Positions 22,401 through 37,400 of a stretch of 64,000 nucleotides of DNA are shown one piece after another. The stretch lies in the NCBI RefSeq assembly GCF_003254395.2, contig NC_037638.1, positions 5,136,001 to 5,200,000 on the forward strand, read 5' to 3'. Each line of letters starts with the position of its first letter. Position 1 is the first letter of the stretch. This DNA comes from Apis mellifera (taxonomy: Eukaryota > Arthropoda > Insecta > Hymenoptera > Apidae). A program made the translations under genes and the position numbers. The notes beneath the pieces were generated by a model, which was not told where the DNA came from, did not search any database, and saw nothing but the letters and a program-made list of their open reading frames with translations.

Positions 22401-25400
22401 CTCACTCCCCTCTATATACGTTCCTTTAATTGCGCGTAGAGGTGCGCGATAAATCTCACGGCACACCGAAACATTTCTAGCGCCCTCTGACAGTTTGCCT
22501 AAGAAACGCCTCGTTTAAGAAACAATTTGCTTGGAACCCTCGAGCATCAAGTTCCGATTCTTGATCGCGACGGTCCTTTAACCGGTGACTTGAAGCGTGC
22601 TCTTCTCGATGAGTTTCACGCCGTTTATATACGACCGCGATCGAAACGATTGCTAAATTACACGCACGCGACGCCGGTAATAAATATACATGATGTATCG
22701 GTTCGAGAGCGAGCGCACAATTAAATTTATCGAGACCTAACCGTTGCGCGACTGATGCGCTACGTGGCTAGCAAAATTGACATCGATCGATGGTATACCG
22801 AATAAGGATAGTTTTTGTCGTATAAGAAAATTTAATGACAATAACTAGATACTACAGTGATACTTGTGTTCGATGGTATAGTGAAAGTTATTGCGAGATG
22901 AAACTCTTGTTGGTACAACAAGGGTAGTGTAGTAAGATCATTAAAATCATATAATGCGTACATGTAATATTGGATTTTCGAAAAGTTTGACATTTTAACA
23001 TCAATTTTAAACGCTATTTTACCATTCGTTTTTCAGAAATATATAAAGATAATAAATTGAAATATCTTATTTTCTTTGTAACACGATTAATTTTAAATTT
23101 TAAATTAAATTAATTAAAAGATCATCTTATAAAATCCTTTTACTACACACTGGTGGTTCCGTTAAGTTTGTCCGACACGACACAAAACCCGCTAATCCAA
23201 TTCGATTTACGAATGAATTATAACTAAACGCCGAAACGGTCCGCGTCGAATTGATTTAATCGAATCACAACCGATCGACGTTACGAAGCAGAAAATCCGT
23301 TCATTTAATTTCTCTATACAGCGTGTCCGCACACGGTAATAGTTAATATAGGCAGCAGCAATCTGAAAACAGCGTTATAAAAAGAGAGAGAGAGAGAGAT
23401 CAGAGAGACGAACAACAAAGACGAAGAAGAACAAGAAGAGGACGAAGAAGAGGTCGAAAGCGAGGCCCACATCGGTGGGACCGCATCGTGCACCCCGCCC
23501 AACCTGGGTCGCCCACTGTCACCATTAATAATACGTCTCCCGTCCCGTGATGTATCTCATCTCCGTTGGCGTCGTGTGTTGTGCCCTGTGTCCTGTCGTG
23601 TCGGTGTTTAGCTTTCGTTGTGCGCTCGGTCACACGCACACATGGACGTACACATAGCGTGAACGCATACTCGCTCCATTCTTTATTTTCTCTCTTCTTC
23701 CTCTGTAATTTTCTCTCGCTACATCTCGTTTTCTCACTCTGTCTCTTTATTTCACCTTTCTCTCCGTTCGTTTCCTCGCTCGTTCTATCCTTTTCTAGCC
23801 CGTTCTCGATAATATCGCCTTTCTCGCTTTCCTCGTCCCGCTTATAAGCCAATAATGCATATACACGCGGTTACGCGCAAGCGTGTCGTTGCGTGCAGGT
23901 ACTCGGCACACCCACACGAGGGCGCTGGGATGGGTTGCGAGCACGAGGTTGTTACGATGCACATACACATCTCTACACTACGACACTTTGCTCTTTCAAC
24001 TTTGACAGTTACTTTTCGAACAAAGACATCAACCGATACGCAGAGAGTAGCACGATCATCTATGTAATGATTTTTATTTTTCCATCTAGTTCTTTATCAT
24101 TTACTTATCATGACAGATTTGAAAATTTTTCACTAAGTTTTTTTTTTTTTTTTAAATCTTGCAACTAACAACACTGATATTAGAATGAAAATAATAAAAG
24201 AAGAATAATAGCCACGAAATAATAAATTCAATTAAAAATTTAGAACTAAATGAAAAAGTTATACTTAAATTTTTTTATAGTTAATTTTATATATATATAT
24301 ATATCAATTTTAATCAACTTTTTAAAATTACAGAATCTCAATAGAAAAGGAAATAGTAAAAAAAAAATATCTATTTAATATTAAAAACAATATAAGTTAA
24401 TTTAAAAAAAGCAACATATTACATGAATGGAAAGTGAAACAAGAGGAAAGCAAAGTTAGAGGAATAATTTTTACATTCTAATAACTGATATCATAATAGT
24501 AAATACATTTACACTTATAAAGGAACAATTAAAAATTCTTTAGGTAACCATCTCGGTTATAACTAATGATCTGAACGTCAACCAACATTTTCGAGAACTT
24601 CTGTTCACTTTTCGTTGGTCGAATATAAGCATACCATAAGTGTTGGGCACGTGGACAATAAGGCAAGAGGAAGCCCAGTGTGTTGTCCCTCGCGACAATC
24701 TCCGGCTCCCGGCTTTCGCCCGACGGAAAAGTAATCTGTCCCCGGCGATCAGCCAGACCTCTGCCGATCTTAATGGATTATCTGATGCGTTCGTCCTCGT
24801 TCGGTAGCCGTAATCGAGTTCTTGCTAGCTCATAAATGACGACTACTGGAGGAGGGGGGGAGGAGTGCTCAGATTCCTTTGACTTTGGGCTAGCATTGTG
24901 ATCATATTGAAGCGTATAATAATTGTGGGACACGTCAATTATTTTTGTGCCAATAATAAGAACGAATTTTTATTCCTTGTTTTCTTTAAAAATACTTCAA
25001 TATTTATAATTTTTATTTCTTAAATAGAATCAGAAGTTTTAATAAGTAGTATCAATTACTGGCTTTCTATTATTGAAAAATTCATAAAACTAATAATCTC
25101 ATCTTCCATTCCTTTTCTCAAAGAAATAGTAAAACATCCTACCTTTAATTTTTGTTCAATGAAGCATGAAGAATGAAGAATGATGAAGTAGAAGTGAATC
25201 TCACAAACAAAACACAAGCTTAAAAAGATCAAAAATACACAGATATACTTTCTGGAAATTAAAATCTAAAGAAAACCAAATCCATCGAATTGGAACAAGG
25301 AAGAATTATCCTACCCATCGCCCAACAAGCTGCCAAGGGATGGCGACGAAAATTAATCCCAACTGCCCACCCGATCGTCGATGAAAACTTCGAACGATAA

Positions 25401-28400
25401 ATACAAGTTTCGCGGCATTCCTGATTGCGCCTCTATGTGGGCGCACCGTTTGAATCTCTTCCTGGAAAATCATTCATCGCCGCTGTGCCGCGTTACCTTG
25501 GGTGTCTCGAAGCGAGAAATATCGCGGTACGAAACGGCAATTGTCGTGCTGCGTTATGCATGTATCCCAGTGAGCGTTAACAGCCGAGTTTGTTCCACGA
25601 CGAAGACGTTTCCTCCTCGCCGAGGACACCGAGGTTGGAGGTGGAACGAACATAAGAACGGTACTACATTTCCATCACGATGGATCGCTAAGGGGGATGA
25701 ATGACACGAGCGTTTGTCAATTTCTCTCAACGTGTTTCGTGTCCTCGTCGATGAATCTGTGAAAGTAAAATTTTCGAAGAGGGGAGATGGTATTATTGGA
25801 ATCTAGAAAAATTGATTTTCCTTTCCAACTTGGTGGTGTGCTTATGGAACAGAGAAGATCTTTAATTTAATTGCTAATAATTTGTTCTATATAATTTGAT
25901 ATAAATTATATACGATTTAAAATTTGTAATTTATGCCAATTTAATATCATAATGGTTTTATGAGATGTAATGATATCTTGAAATTAAAATAAATTTTCTA
26001 ACCTGGATATAATAATTTTGGATATTGATGCTTTTGTTCTAACGTATGAATCTTTTTTATTTATTTTTTTTTTTGTTTCCTTTTATTTTTATCTATTGCC
26101 TATGGAATGCATTTGTTTGAACAATAACGTTCGAAGTGACGAAAATCATTTTCATATAGATTGTGGATAGTTAGATAATTTTCCAGTTGACAGTTTGGAG
26201 AGTGATGGAGCGTTCCAAGGTAATTTTTACAAAGACTATACAATTATAATTTTGTCCGTCAGTACTCGAACATGTATGATTGTTAATTGTGCAAAGATTT
26301 TAATCATCTGATTCGCAAATGGCGGTCGACGACAAGGAAAATTAAATGCGTTTCTTTATAGAGACAAAAATAAGTGTAAAAATGTATAAAATTGATTGAA
26401 AAGAATAATTTAATTCCAAGGAGGGCAACTTTCGTTAATTGAGTATCATTTCGTCCATCTTCAAAAGGATTTTTATTTTTAAATCTTTTAAATGTTTAAA
26501 AACTTGTTAAAAATGTTTAAGAACGATCGTGCAACGAAATGGAGATTTCCATAAATATTCCAGAATTTTTTCAATTATTTTAAGAACCTAGAACAATAAA
26601 GAAAAATTCAATATTTACAGTATATATATTTATAAAAAAAATTAACTATTATTGCTACTTGTTCTCTTTTTTTTTTACCCATTCATTTTACTCCACATCT
26701 ATTGATTAATAACAATCAAATATTATTACAATCTCTTTTAAATTTCTAAAATTCAAGACGACAATTGTTTCCTCACAATCGAAGCATACATAACCTAAAA
26801 TATTTTGAAACCTTTTAAATGTTTAAAAACTTAGAACGATCGTGCAACGAAATGGAGATTTCCATAAATATTCTAGAATTTTTTCAAATTATTTTAAAAA
26901 CCTAGAACAATAAAAAAAAAATTCAATATCTATAGTATATATATTTATAAAAAAAAATTAATCATTGCTGCTACTTGCCCTTTTTTTTTATCCATTCATT
27001 TTATTCCCATAATCCCATAATCCATTGATTAATAACAATCAAATAATTACAATATTATTACAATCTCTTTTAAATTTCTAAAATTTTTAAAATTCAAAAT
27101 TTTTAAAAGACAACGACAATCGTTTCTTCACAATCGAAGCATACATAACCTAAAATATTTTTAAACTTTTTAAATGTTTAAAAACTTGTTAAAAATGTTT
27201 AAGAACGATCGTGTATTTATGGAAATACAGATTTCCATAAATATTCCAGAATTTTTTCAAATTATTTTAAGAACCTAGAACAATAAAAAAAAATTCAATA
27301 TCTACAGTATATATATTTATAAAAAAAATTAACCATTGCTGTTACTTGCCTCTTTTTTTTTATCCGTTCATCTTACTCTCATAATCCATTGATTAATAAC
27401 AATCAAATAATTACAATATTATTACAATCTCTTTTAAATTTCTAAAATTTTTAAAATTCAAGACGACAACAATCGTTCCCTCACAATCGAAACATACATA
27501 ACCTAAATCGATCGAAATTTCATATATCGCAAAAACCTCGTAAAAGGGAAATCTATCAGAGACTAGCCAATAAAATTCTGTCACGTAGCACAATGCCGTT
27601 CACTACGGGTGGTTGAGTAGAAAAAAGCGATATTACTGGTTCGCAGTAACGAACATCCGGAAACGTTTTACTTCGTCGTCTGTTAGAATGTTAACGAATC
27701 GCTTTTTACGGTTGGAGGACGATTTATGATACTCTTCGTTTCGTTAAAAAAACGATTTAATCTCATTCTCGTTTGAATTTTCGTCTGTCTCTTCATCGTT
27801 AATGGGATATTGATGTAAGTGAAAGAACGATGCTTCGAGAGATGAGTCGTTGGTGGTAACGATTGATCTGATCGTGAAGAACTCAGAGATACGGAAATTA
27901 TCTTTGCTGAAAGTGAAAGAACATTATGTAGAATAATACGAAAAATAGGATTGATATTGTAAATCATGTTCCGATAAGATTAATATCAGTTTGAAAATAT
28001 AATCATTAGTCGAGAAATATGAAAATCTAGTCACTTGTTCGGGGAAAAAATCATATTAACTTTTATTATAATATTCGTTCATTATTCTCTCTCTAAAAAA
28101 AAAGAAAATGGCGGTTTTAACTTACAGAATAATCAACGATTTCCTTCCAATGGTTTGTGCATCGATCAAACGATTCGAAATAAATGAAAAAATTTGGACC
28201 AATGGTTTCTTGAACAAATGATATTTTTTTGCAAAGTATCTCTTGAAAAATCAACCCTTTATCAATCAAAATTAAAATCCATTTTATACAAACGCATTTT
28301 CACTTTCAAAAACCGTACTTTCTCAAATTCATATCTTCAAGATGTTAAAATCTTCGAATTATTAAATTTAAACGTACATTCATATATTCTTCACATTCTC

Positions 28401-31400
28401 ACACTAGTGTGCCTATAACGTCTTAAGGACATCAAATTCTGAACGAGATCAACCTGGAAACTTTCGTTCGAGAGGCTCGATCGCACCCGTCACTTCTGAT
28501 CGAAGCTGTACAGGCGTGGTGCAATGCAGACCAGCGATCAGGAGGGACAAAAGTTCTCTTTCTCTCTTTCTCTTTCTCTCTCCACTCTCTCTTGAAACGA
28601 ACTCTTTGGTGGAACGTGGTCGGCGCTCGAGGGGTCCCACCTCCGTAAACACAACCGCGATTCCACCTTCGTACACCCGGCGTGCATTTTCATAAATATA
28701 ATAATTTATCTCTTTCTCTCTCTCTCTCTCGAAATCCACGCAGTGTAATAATGTTGTAATCTTGTTCCTCGTTGCTCGTCCTCGCGATCCTAGTCGCCGT
28801 CGTTCGTCCGTTGATTCGTTGGGTTCGGGGATAGGTGGGTCGGGGAAGGTAAAGGCAAGGGTGCGGCTCCAGACTCCGCTCTCGACTCCACCTCATTACC
28901 CAGCATTCTATGCACAGGCTGCGCTTATGGCTTATTATTGCTTTGGCTTGGCCAACCCGTCGGTTCCTCGATTCCTTCGACGAGTTCGTCCACAGACACG
29001 TGTCACACGTTTTTTCCGAATCGGAATTTCTCATTCGAGGATTTTCTTCGTCACTCATTTCAGAAAGAGACGTATCGAACGTAACGTAACGAAACGAAAC
29101 GTAGAAATTTTGTTTTAATAAGACACGTAAGAAATATTAAAGGATTGTTTCGATGTTATTTTTACGATTGACAATTCTTTTATTTATGTGTTTAGACTTG
29201 GTTTATCAAGATGAACGACCGTGCATATCACGTGTGTTCCAAAAAGATAGGTTAAATAGGGAATTTTTAAAGACAAGACGTTACGGTTACGTTTACTTAT
29301 CTCGTTGCATGTAGATTAGATTTAACAGATTTAACAGAGATACAAATGTAACTATCCTTTAGAAAATTATTCGTAATAAGGATTAACCGAATCTGAACGA
29401 ATTGTATAAACTCTATGATCTAGTAAAAACTTCGAATCGCACAAAATTGATGCACACATCCCGAAACGATTCTTCGCGAAAGGAATCACTAACTCGAACG
29501 CCTCTATCGGCCAAATACCGAAACAATCATTTTCCATAACCTGTATCGTTTTTCTGCGTTTAAGCGTCGTTTCTAAACAAGTCCACCAGAATGCACTCTT
29601 TTATACGCGTGCAATGATTGGTCCCGATCTTTTCTTAAATTTTCTTAAACTTCGTTACATTGGTTCTTCTAGCAGGGTCCTTTTTTCATGCGTAATACCC
29701 TTAAACTTTGTCGGTACTATCTGCACGCCAGGCTCCCAGTGGCTCCGTAAAAAAGGCCGCCAGAGATTTAACCCTTGATACCACGACCACCGGAATATCG
29801 CGAAGGCCTCTCCCTTCGTGGAGACCGTTTCCAACGGACTTCTCTCTTCCCCTCTATGCGATTAACGGCTCATTTGGAATCGCAATTTACAATTAACTTT
29901 GTTTCCTTCCGATCGATATACCCGATGATCGTAAGTGGTCGAGGTGAATTGGATAATTTGGTTAAGAAATGGGTTGGAAGAATGAATTTTGAGTTGTGCG
30001 GTCCAGATGGTGATATCGATTTACGCTCCCCTTCTTTCGAATTTCAACTTATAATTATAATTGTTTCTGATAAATGTATTTAATGTAAATGATGGAGGAA
30101 TTTTTAATCGAATCCAGATATTTGATATTTTATCTAAATTAGCTTACTTCTTGTTTCCTATCTTTCTAATCAATGCTACTTAATAGAATTTTTGAATTAT
30201 TTTGAGCTCTGCTATTTTAAAGATAATATTAATAATTTAAATATTATTATTTTTTAAGCCATAATTACTTTCTTATCAAAATTCAACGAATCTATATATT
30301 TTATTACTCTTTCTCCATTTTTCAATTTCAAATTGATCTGTGTAAAAAATAAATATACATATCAAAGTGGATTGAATCGCGCATTCGATTATTGCCATCG
30401 ACGTGAAAAATAAAAGACGTATCTCCCCCCCCCCCCTTTAGATCGAGGAAAAACGATCCATCCGAGGAAGAATCGCGGGATTTCCGCGGAAATGGATGCA
30501 AAGGATAGGACGATATCGGATCAAATTCATCTCTCTCATCCCTCCTTTCTCGCCGGCCTGAAATCGACGTCTGCCCTACTGCAATCAGATTACCCCGCCC
30601 GACCAAAGTTCAAGATTCCGCTTCGTGGGCGCGTGAAATTCGTGTCTGCCTGCGCGTCTGGTATGCGCGCGCAGTTCATGTCAATAACAGTTTCCACGAA
30701 CGCATAATCGCAATATTCCTCGAAAGATCCTAAGCTTAGATTAGGTGGTTGAAACAAGGTTCAAGCAGGTAGAGGGATCTAAACGGACGTAAGTAATGCA
30801 CGGGCGTGCGAGGGAGGAGATGGAGGTGAGAGGGGAGAGAAAGAGGAGGGAAGGAGAGTGTGCAGACGATATAAAGGAACAAATGAGTTTCGTGATCGTA
30901 CCAGAACCCGATCTTGTCTTGGGTTAATCGAGCAACGCCGTAGAAAACGAGCAGGACGAGGCGACTGGGCTCTGGCAGGGTGGATCGTTCGCCAGAAGTC
31001 GAAGATGAGAGGGAAGGGGGAGGGAGGGATGACGAGGGTGAATAATGTTTTCGAGTTTTCGATTCCGATCGGTTAAAGGACAAAAGTTTCGCGCTAGGGA
31101 AACTCTGGTGGTTCGTTTTTTGAATCTAGATTATAACCAAGACTAAGTTTCCTTTCAATTTCTTAATATCTTTGATATTAAGAATGTAATAGTGATTGAT
31201 TAAAATTTTCTGACTCAATTCAATCAGTTATATGTTTTTTTCCCATTTTTATCCTTCTGGTTTCATTTTTCAATTCAAGAAATACAGTGTATAAAGTCAT
31301 TATGTTTAGTTTTAACTATGAAAAAATTGAAATAACATATATTCTTTGATGAAGCGATAAAGTATCACAATATGAGATAAAAGTTAAAAGTTAGATTGTT

Positions 31401-34400
31401 CATTATGAGATCTAACTGCTTTTCAACTTTGTAATTGTTATGATAAAGTCTATGATTAAGTTTTGAAATATCACAACATGAAATTATGATATTTCAATAT
31501 GAATTAAAAATCTGATGAAAAAGATTTAATTAATTCTACTAAACTGATTCTTACATTCTTTATTAATCCTATTTCTAAGTAATTCCTTATTAATTTTCTC
31601 TTAAGTATTGAATGCACATATTAATCAAATCCAAATTATAATAAATTCAGGCAAATAAACTCTTTAACCACCAAATCTCTATCAATAACTTTACTTCTTC
31701 CAAATCTAGTTTACTCTTTACACTTGATCCAAGTAATCTTTTTGTTTAATCCTGAATATATTAAATATTGGAATAAACTCTTTAACCACCAAATCTTACA
31801 GATGGTTCACAATATATCTCTATCAATATATTTTTACTTCTTCCAAATTTAGTTTATTCTTTATACTTGATCCAAATAATCATTTTAATCCTGAATGTAC
31901 ATTAAACATTAAATATTGGAATAAACTCTTTAACCACCAAATCTTACAGATGGTTCACAATATATCTCTATCAATAACTCTACTTCTTCCAAATCTAGTT
32001 TATTCTTTACATTTGATTCAAGTAATCTTTTTGCTTAATTCTGAATATACATTAAACATTAAATATTGGAATAAACTCTTTAACCATCAAATTTTACAGA
32101 TGGTTCACAATATATCTCTATCAATATATCTTCCAAATTTAGTTTATTCTTTATACTTGATCCAAATAATCTTTTTAATCTTGAATGTACATTAAACATT
32201 AAATATTGGAATAAACTCTTTAACCACCAAATCTTAGATGGTTCACAATATATCTCTATCAATAATTCCACTTCTTCTAAATCCAATTTGTTCTTTACAC
32301 TTGATCCAAGTAATCCTGAATATACATTAACCTCACATTATGATAAATTTTCTCCAACTTAAATATTAAAATTATGTGTATTCTACAACGAATCAGAATA
32401 TAACTGTCATTATTTATATTAAAATAATTCAGAATACCTTTACTCCTTCAAAAATTCCAAATTCCTCATATTTTATCCTTCATATTTGATTCTTTTATTT
32501 AAAAAATTCTCCTATTTATATCTCACACGCTCTCTCTTACGTTTATCTCATCAAGTGCAAGCCAAACACCCTTCCTTCCCCTCCATCATCGCAGCGTGGT
32601 CTTTTCCATCGCGATGAGATTAAGTTGTACCCGTGGCGTTTTCTGTTCTCCGCAGCTCTGAGCATTGTTTACGGGGGGGAGGTGGTAAGAGGCCACGAAT
32701 CGTGCACTCTGCCAGCTAGTGAGAATATATTTATTCGTATGTTAAAATGTCGGCAACCGGTCAAGAGTGTACTCTCTTTAGGCCGGCAGGCGGCTCTACG
32801 CTGAATTGCAGATACGGTGTGGTTTGATGGTAGTCGCGAAACCGATTCGACGCCGATAACAATTTACATTCGCCGATACCGAACTGGGACACGATGCAGG
32901 TGCAACAGCAAAGGAGAAGAAGGTAAATCTTTTTCGACGGTTAACGCAACGTGTAATTAAAATGCGGCCACGAATCTCGAGTCTCTTGTTTGGAGATTAT
33001 CCGTTTGGACACGTGTCTGTGAATAATAAAAAGAGATGTAATGGTTTCAAGTTATAGCTATAGCTTATCACTTTGTTATACTTTATTTTAATATATGTAT
33101 ATATGTTTGTTTGAGATCACAGATATGTGTGTGTGTATGTGCTTTTTTTTCCACTTATTGTTAGTCTTCTTATCTTTGCATGATAGAACTCTCTGGAAAA
33201 TTGTTTTTTTATATGATGTGCTTGTTAGAAAAATAATACAATTTGGAATTTGTATTTGTTGAATTGCAGAGAAAATTATTATTTTTATTGATAGAATCTT
33301 ATAGATAGAATCCTCAAGTTTTCAAATTAAATTAATTTCTAATTTTTTCTGCACTTTTAACATATATATGCAATTTCTTAAATTTTCAGTTGACAAATCA
33401 ATACTAAACTATTGGAATAATTATTTAACTGATTGCCTTCAGAATTTCTGAATATAACATTATAATCTTAATGATATATTAAAAAAATGTCATTTATTCA
33501 ATTATAATTTAAGTTTATATGCAAGATGAGATTGTACAATTTCAAAATCAAACCTTAACATTTATTTTCTCTAGAATCAATTCCCAAAAATAAATATATG
33601 ACTTCAACACTTCATATATTCACAAAAGATATATCACTCTTACCAACTTCAACATTTATTTTCTCTAGAACCAATGTTCCAAAAATGATCCACCAACATC
33701 CCATATTATTCACAATATTCATATTTCTGGATCAGTCTTAATGCTTTACGCACAGTAAAGCGCAAGAATTAATTAATAAAAAAAACCATGGATCAATCAA
33801 ATGTTTCGATCAAAAGCAGCAGGTTCGACGATCGGTCGATTTCCATGAGAAGGCTTATCTCTGAGCTTTATCGGTTGCGATACGAATAATTCACGTTTGA
33901 CATTTCACCGTGGCAACTGGCTCCCTCCCTCGCGAAGCCGGCAAACAAAAGTGGAGAGCCACTTCCCCCTAGCGGCCGGTTGAAAACGCTTATTTACATT
34001 CTATTTTTCAGCAATGGGCCCTGGGATTGAAGTGAAGCGATGCATTTATCGAGGCCTGTACTTTGAAGCCACGTTTACCTCGGCCGGGGTATATAGGTTG
34101 CCTTTTAGATCTCTTGCCGACCCCTTTCCTCTCTGCGGCCATTTTTACGGAAACGAAATTCACAGAGTGGGCAGAGCCGATTCCAGCCTCAGAAGTTCAT
34201 CCACCGTGTAGTGCCGAGGTGCTATTGTTCCAGCGCCAGCCGACGGAGACCAGACGATGAGTGGAGGAGGAAGAGGTGGAGGAAGAAGCTAGCAAACGAG
34301 GAGGATGCTATCGAGAAAGAGGTGTATCTATATAAGTATGTGTATATATATATATATATATATACACATATGAAATGTAACTATATACAGGGTGTCTTGT

Positions 34401-37400
34401 GATTTGTAGATATCGATCGAAACAAATATATGGAAAAAAGTGAAAAAAATCTTATTCGTATTTGTTGGGAGAATAGAATTCTCAATGTAAATGGGGCACC
34501 TGTTGCGTGGAGATGTTTGAAATTATTGTATCGTGCATGCAATGTCTATTGAAAATCATGAAATAATATATTTTTAGAATAGAACAAAATCTTCGGATAA
34601 TCTTCAATGATCAATGACAATATATTTATAATGGGTTATCTGGAAATGCAAAAATAAGTATATAATCAATTTTTAAAATAAATTTAAGAAATTATGTTAT
34701 ATACGGAACATCTTTTATATGTGTGAATATATATATGCGTATCTATCGATAGTAAATATAATAAAAGATGAAAAGTAAGCCTTTCCTTGGAGTTCAAATG
34801 ATTCATCACCATAGCGCATGCGTATATACATTAATTTCAATCGGCAGCGAGCAAACTTTTCGTTACAGTCTATTTCGCAAGCCCTCCGCCAATATAAAGG
34901 TCATCGATGCGCTGGCGATTCTTGATAATTATTACCTGTGAGATTGTTATCGGTCCATCGTAGAGGAATTGCTAGCGGGATATTCCACAATATTTTAGCT
35001 TTTTTTTTATTCCATTAGAAAAATTCAATATGATTGAATATGACCGAATCTTGCCTCTAGCACTCTATGAAACAATTACAGTTTACTTTCTTACTGGATA
35101 TTTTTGGGTATGCATTGAATATTTCATGATACGATGTTCCATAATGCAAAAAACATGATATGATTATATATGAAATTCTATACCTTTTCAAAATCTATGA
35201 AAATATTTTTCATCATAACAATTTTTTAATTCTTTGGAATCTTTTATCTTTTTTATTTCATTTTGGAGATCTACCATAATAGATATTTTTCGCTACTGGT
35301 TTTTAATCGCGATTGGTTACGCCGCATTAAGATAAGCCTAGTGTCATCTACCGGTAATTAGTACAACCTTTTATTCTCGTCGCAAGCGCACGCCTCGGTC
35401 AATCACTTAACCAATAAATTCAATTCCATTCCTACGAAGATTATGAATTTATAGGTGTAAAAATAGCCAATCACGTGAAAGCAAGTTATCATTTAACCCG
35501 ATTTCTGGTATTCACTAACAATTTCAGACCGTCACGTCAATCGACTCTCCGTCCATCAACAAACCGAACAAACCGAATAAATAATCTAATAACAATCAGA
35601 CAACCTCGTTTTCGACGATTAAGGAAACATCGCACGCCCACCAAGCTCGTTTATCAAAAACCGATCGTTTGCTTTGGATGTAACGAGTCGGCTCCGGATA
35701 GAAAACGCCTTTTGTCCGCCGATTTTTCGTCGTTGAAACGGCGAACGATGCCGTGATTCACAGAACGAATCGGCCCGGTGAACGTACTTACAGCATCGCA
35801 CAATAATGACGCTCTCGAAAGGCAGCGCCACCACGACCAATACTATGCAACTACACAACGTCATATATACATACAAATACGTATCTATAAATACACGCAT
35901 ACAGACGCACAGCAGTACACAGATAAACGCATACAAACACGTATCGCGCATGCATACGTATGCATACGTATATCTACGTAAGGGAACATAGGTATATGTG
36001 TACACGCGCGTAGTCCGTACACGGACCAATAATTCTCAATCGCCGTTCGGAGCGTTCGCTACGGGCCGCTCGCACCGTCCCTTAAATCTAGCAACGAGGC
36101 CGACCTTATCGGGGGCCTTCCACCGTGCGCCATTATTGTGAGATACTGTACGTCCTGATCCGTCGTTTAGAGCCTATCCAGACCGCGAATCTCACGCGTT
36201 CGGCAGGCTGTTCTCTCTCTCTCTCTCTTTCTCTCTTTCTCTTACTTTTGTACATGTAACCAGCAAAAGAGAACGAAAGAACGGAAGATACGAGTAAAAC
36301 AGAGAAAGAGAAAGAAAAAGGGGGGGGATTTGAACGAGAAGAAAGAAGAGAAGACGTCTTTCTGTGTTAACCGTAGCGTTGTTGGGAGCGCATGGCCACT
36401 TGGACTGGGCACATCGCGGGGGAGGAGTTGAATGTAAGGGGGGTGGTTGAGGAGGAGGGGGCTCAGGTAATCAGAGGCACTAAACCACGATACCGTGCTG
36501 GCAGTTAGAGGCCTCTATCTCTCCTGTCGTTGGTGGTACAACACGCCCGGTATTATTTGCAGGCTGCCACATTTGTCGTAGGTGGTCTTGCGACAGTGGC
36601 GTCGCGCGGCCCGTATAAACGACGCCGTCTACGATACACCGTGGTTCTCCTTCCTCGCGTTCTTCGTGGGTAACGAACGTGTGCCGCTGTTCCAACAGCG
36701 GGTCCACGCGGTTTATACGCTTCTCCTATTCTCAACCCCTTAATCTTCTTCTTTTAGAACTCTTAAATCGTGGCTCCTCGAGTCTTCTTTTGTGGTTGAA
36801 CCAAGCTCCTAGTATATATCCGTGACTGATTAACGAGAGAATTAACGAAGATTAACGCCCATCGCATCGGGCGAAATTTATAGCCGGTGTATACCCGATT
36901 CCTGAATTATGGAGTTTATTTACCGATATCTCCCGCGGGATCTATCGGAACGACTCTACCTGCATCCTCGTGAAACGGAGGGGATATTTCTTCTTCTTTT
37001 TTTACTTAGTTTTTTCTCGAGGACATTCTTGACGTCCAAGAATTAAAACACGAGTCTATCGAGCGTTTTTTATTTTTAATAATTTCTCATCTATTTTTCT
37101 CTATTTAATTATTGAATAATTTTTATTCAAATTTTGTTTTGCTAAAAATTTTCTTCCAGGATTATAAATGATTTTTAATAATTATTTTAATGATCGACAA
37201 TGGAGATTGGTGGTGTGGATAATGATGGTAATGATAATGATGATGATGAAGAACGAGCGGACAGCGGTCGCCGTATTTATTCCATCATAATCGGGACGGT
37301 CGAGATTGATGGAGGAGTAAAGAGCATCGATGGGAGTGGAGGTTACGTACTATAATCGAACACGCTTCCTCCCGCGAAACTCCTACGTAGCCGAACAATT

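Noticed and set aside
22021..22452. Plus-strand frame of 143 codons
   Set aside because: It lies in a CpG-rich block with several overlapping open frames on both strands. No domain, splice context or family resemblance was seen.
23400..23852. Minus-strand frame of 150 codons rich in R, K and E
   Set aside because: The composition follows GA/TC-rich DNA, and a comparable frame is open on the other strand. It has no recognisable domain.
28690..29058. Minus-strand frame of 122 codons starting MSDEENPRM
   Set aside because: It ends in an RE repeat encoded by the TC microsatellite. There is no domain or splice support.
32749..32826. Short ATG-initiated frame of 25 codons in a complex block
   Set aside because: It is too short, has no family resemblance and no splice context. 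The block is better treated as non-coding.
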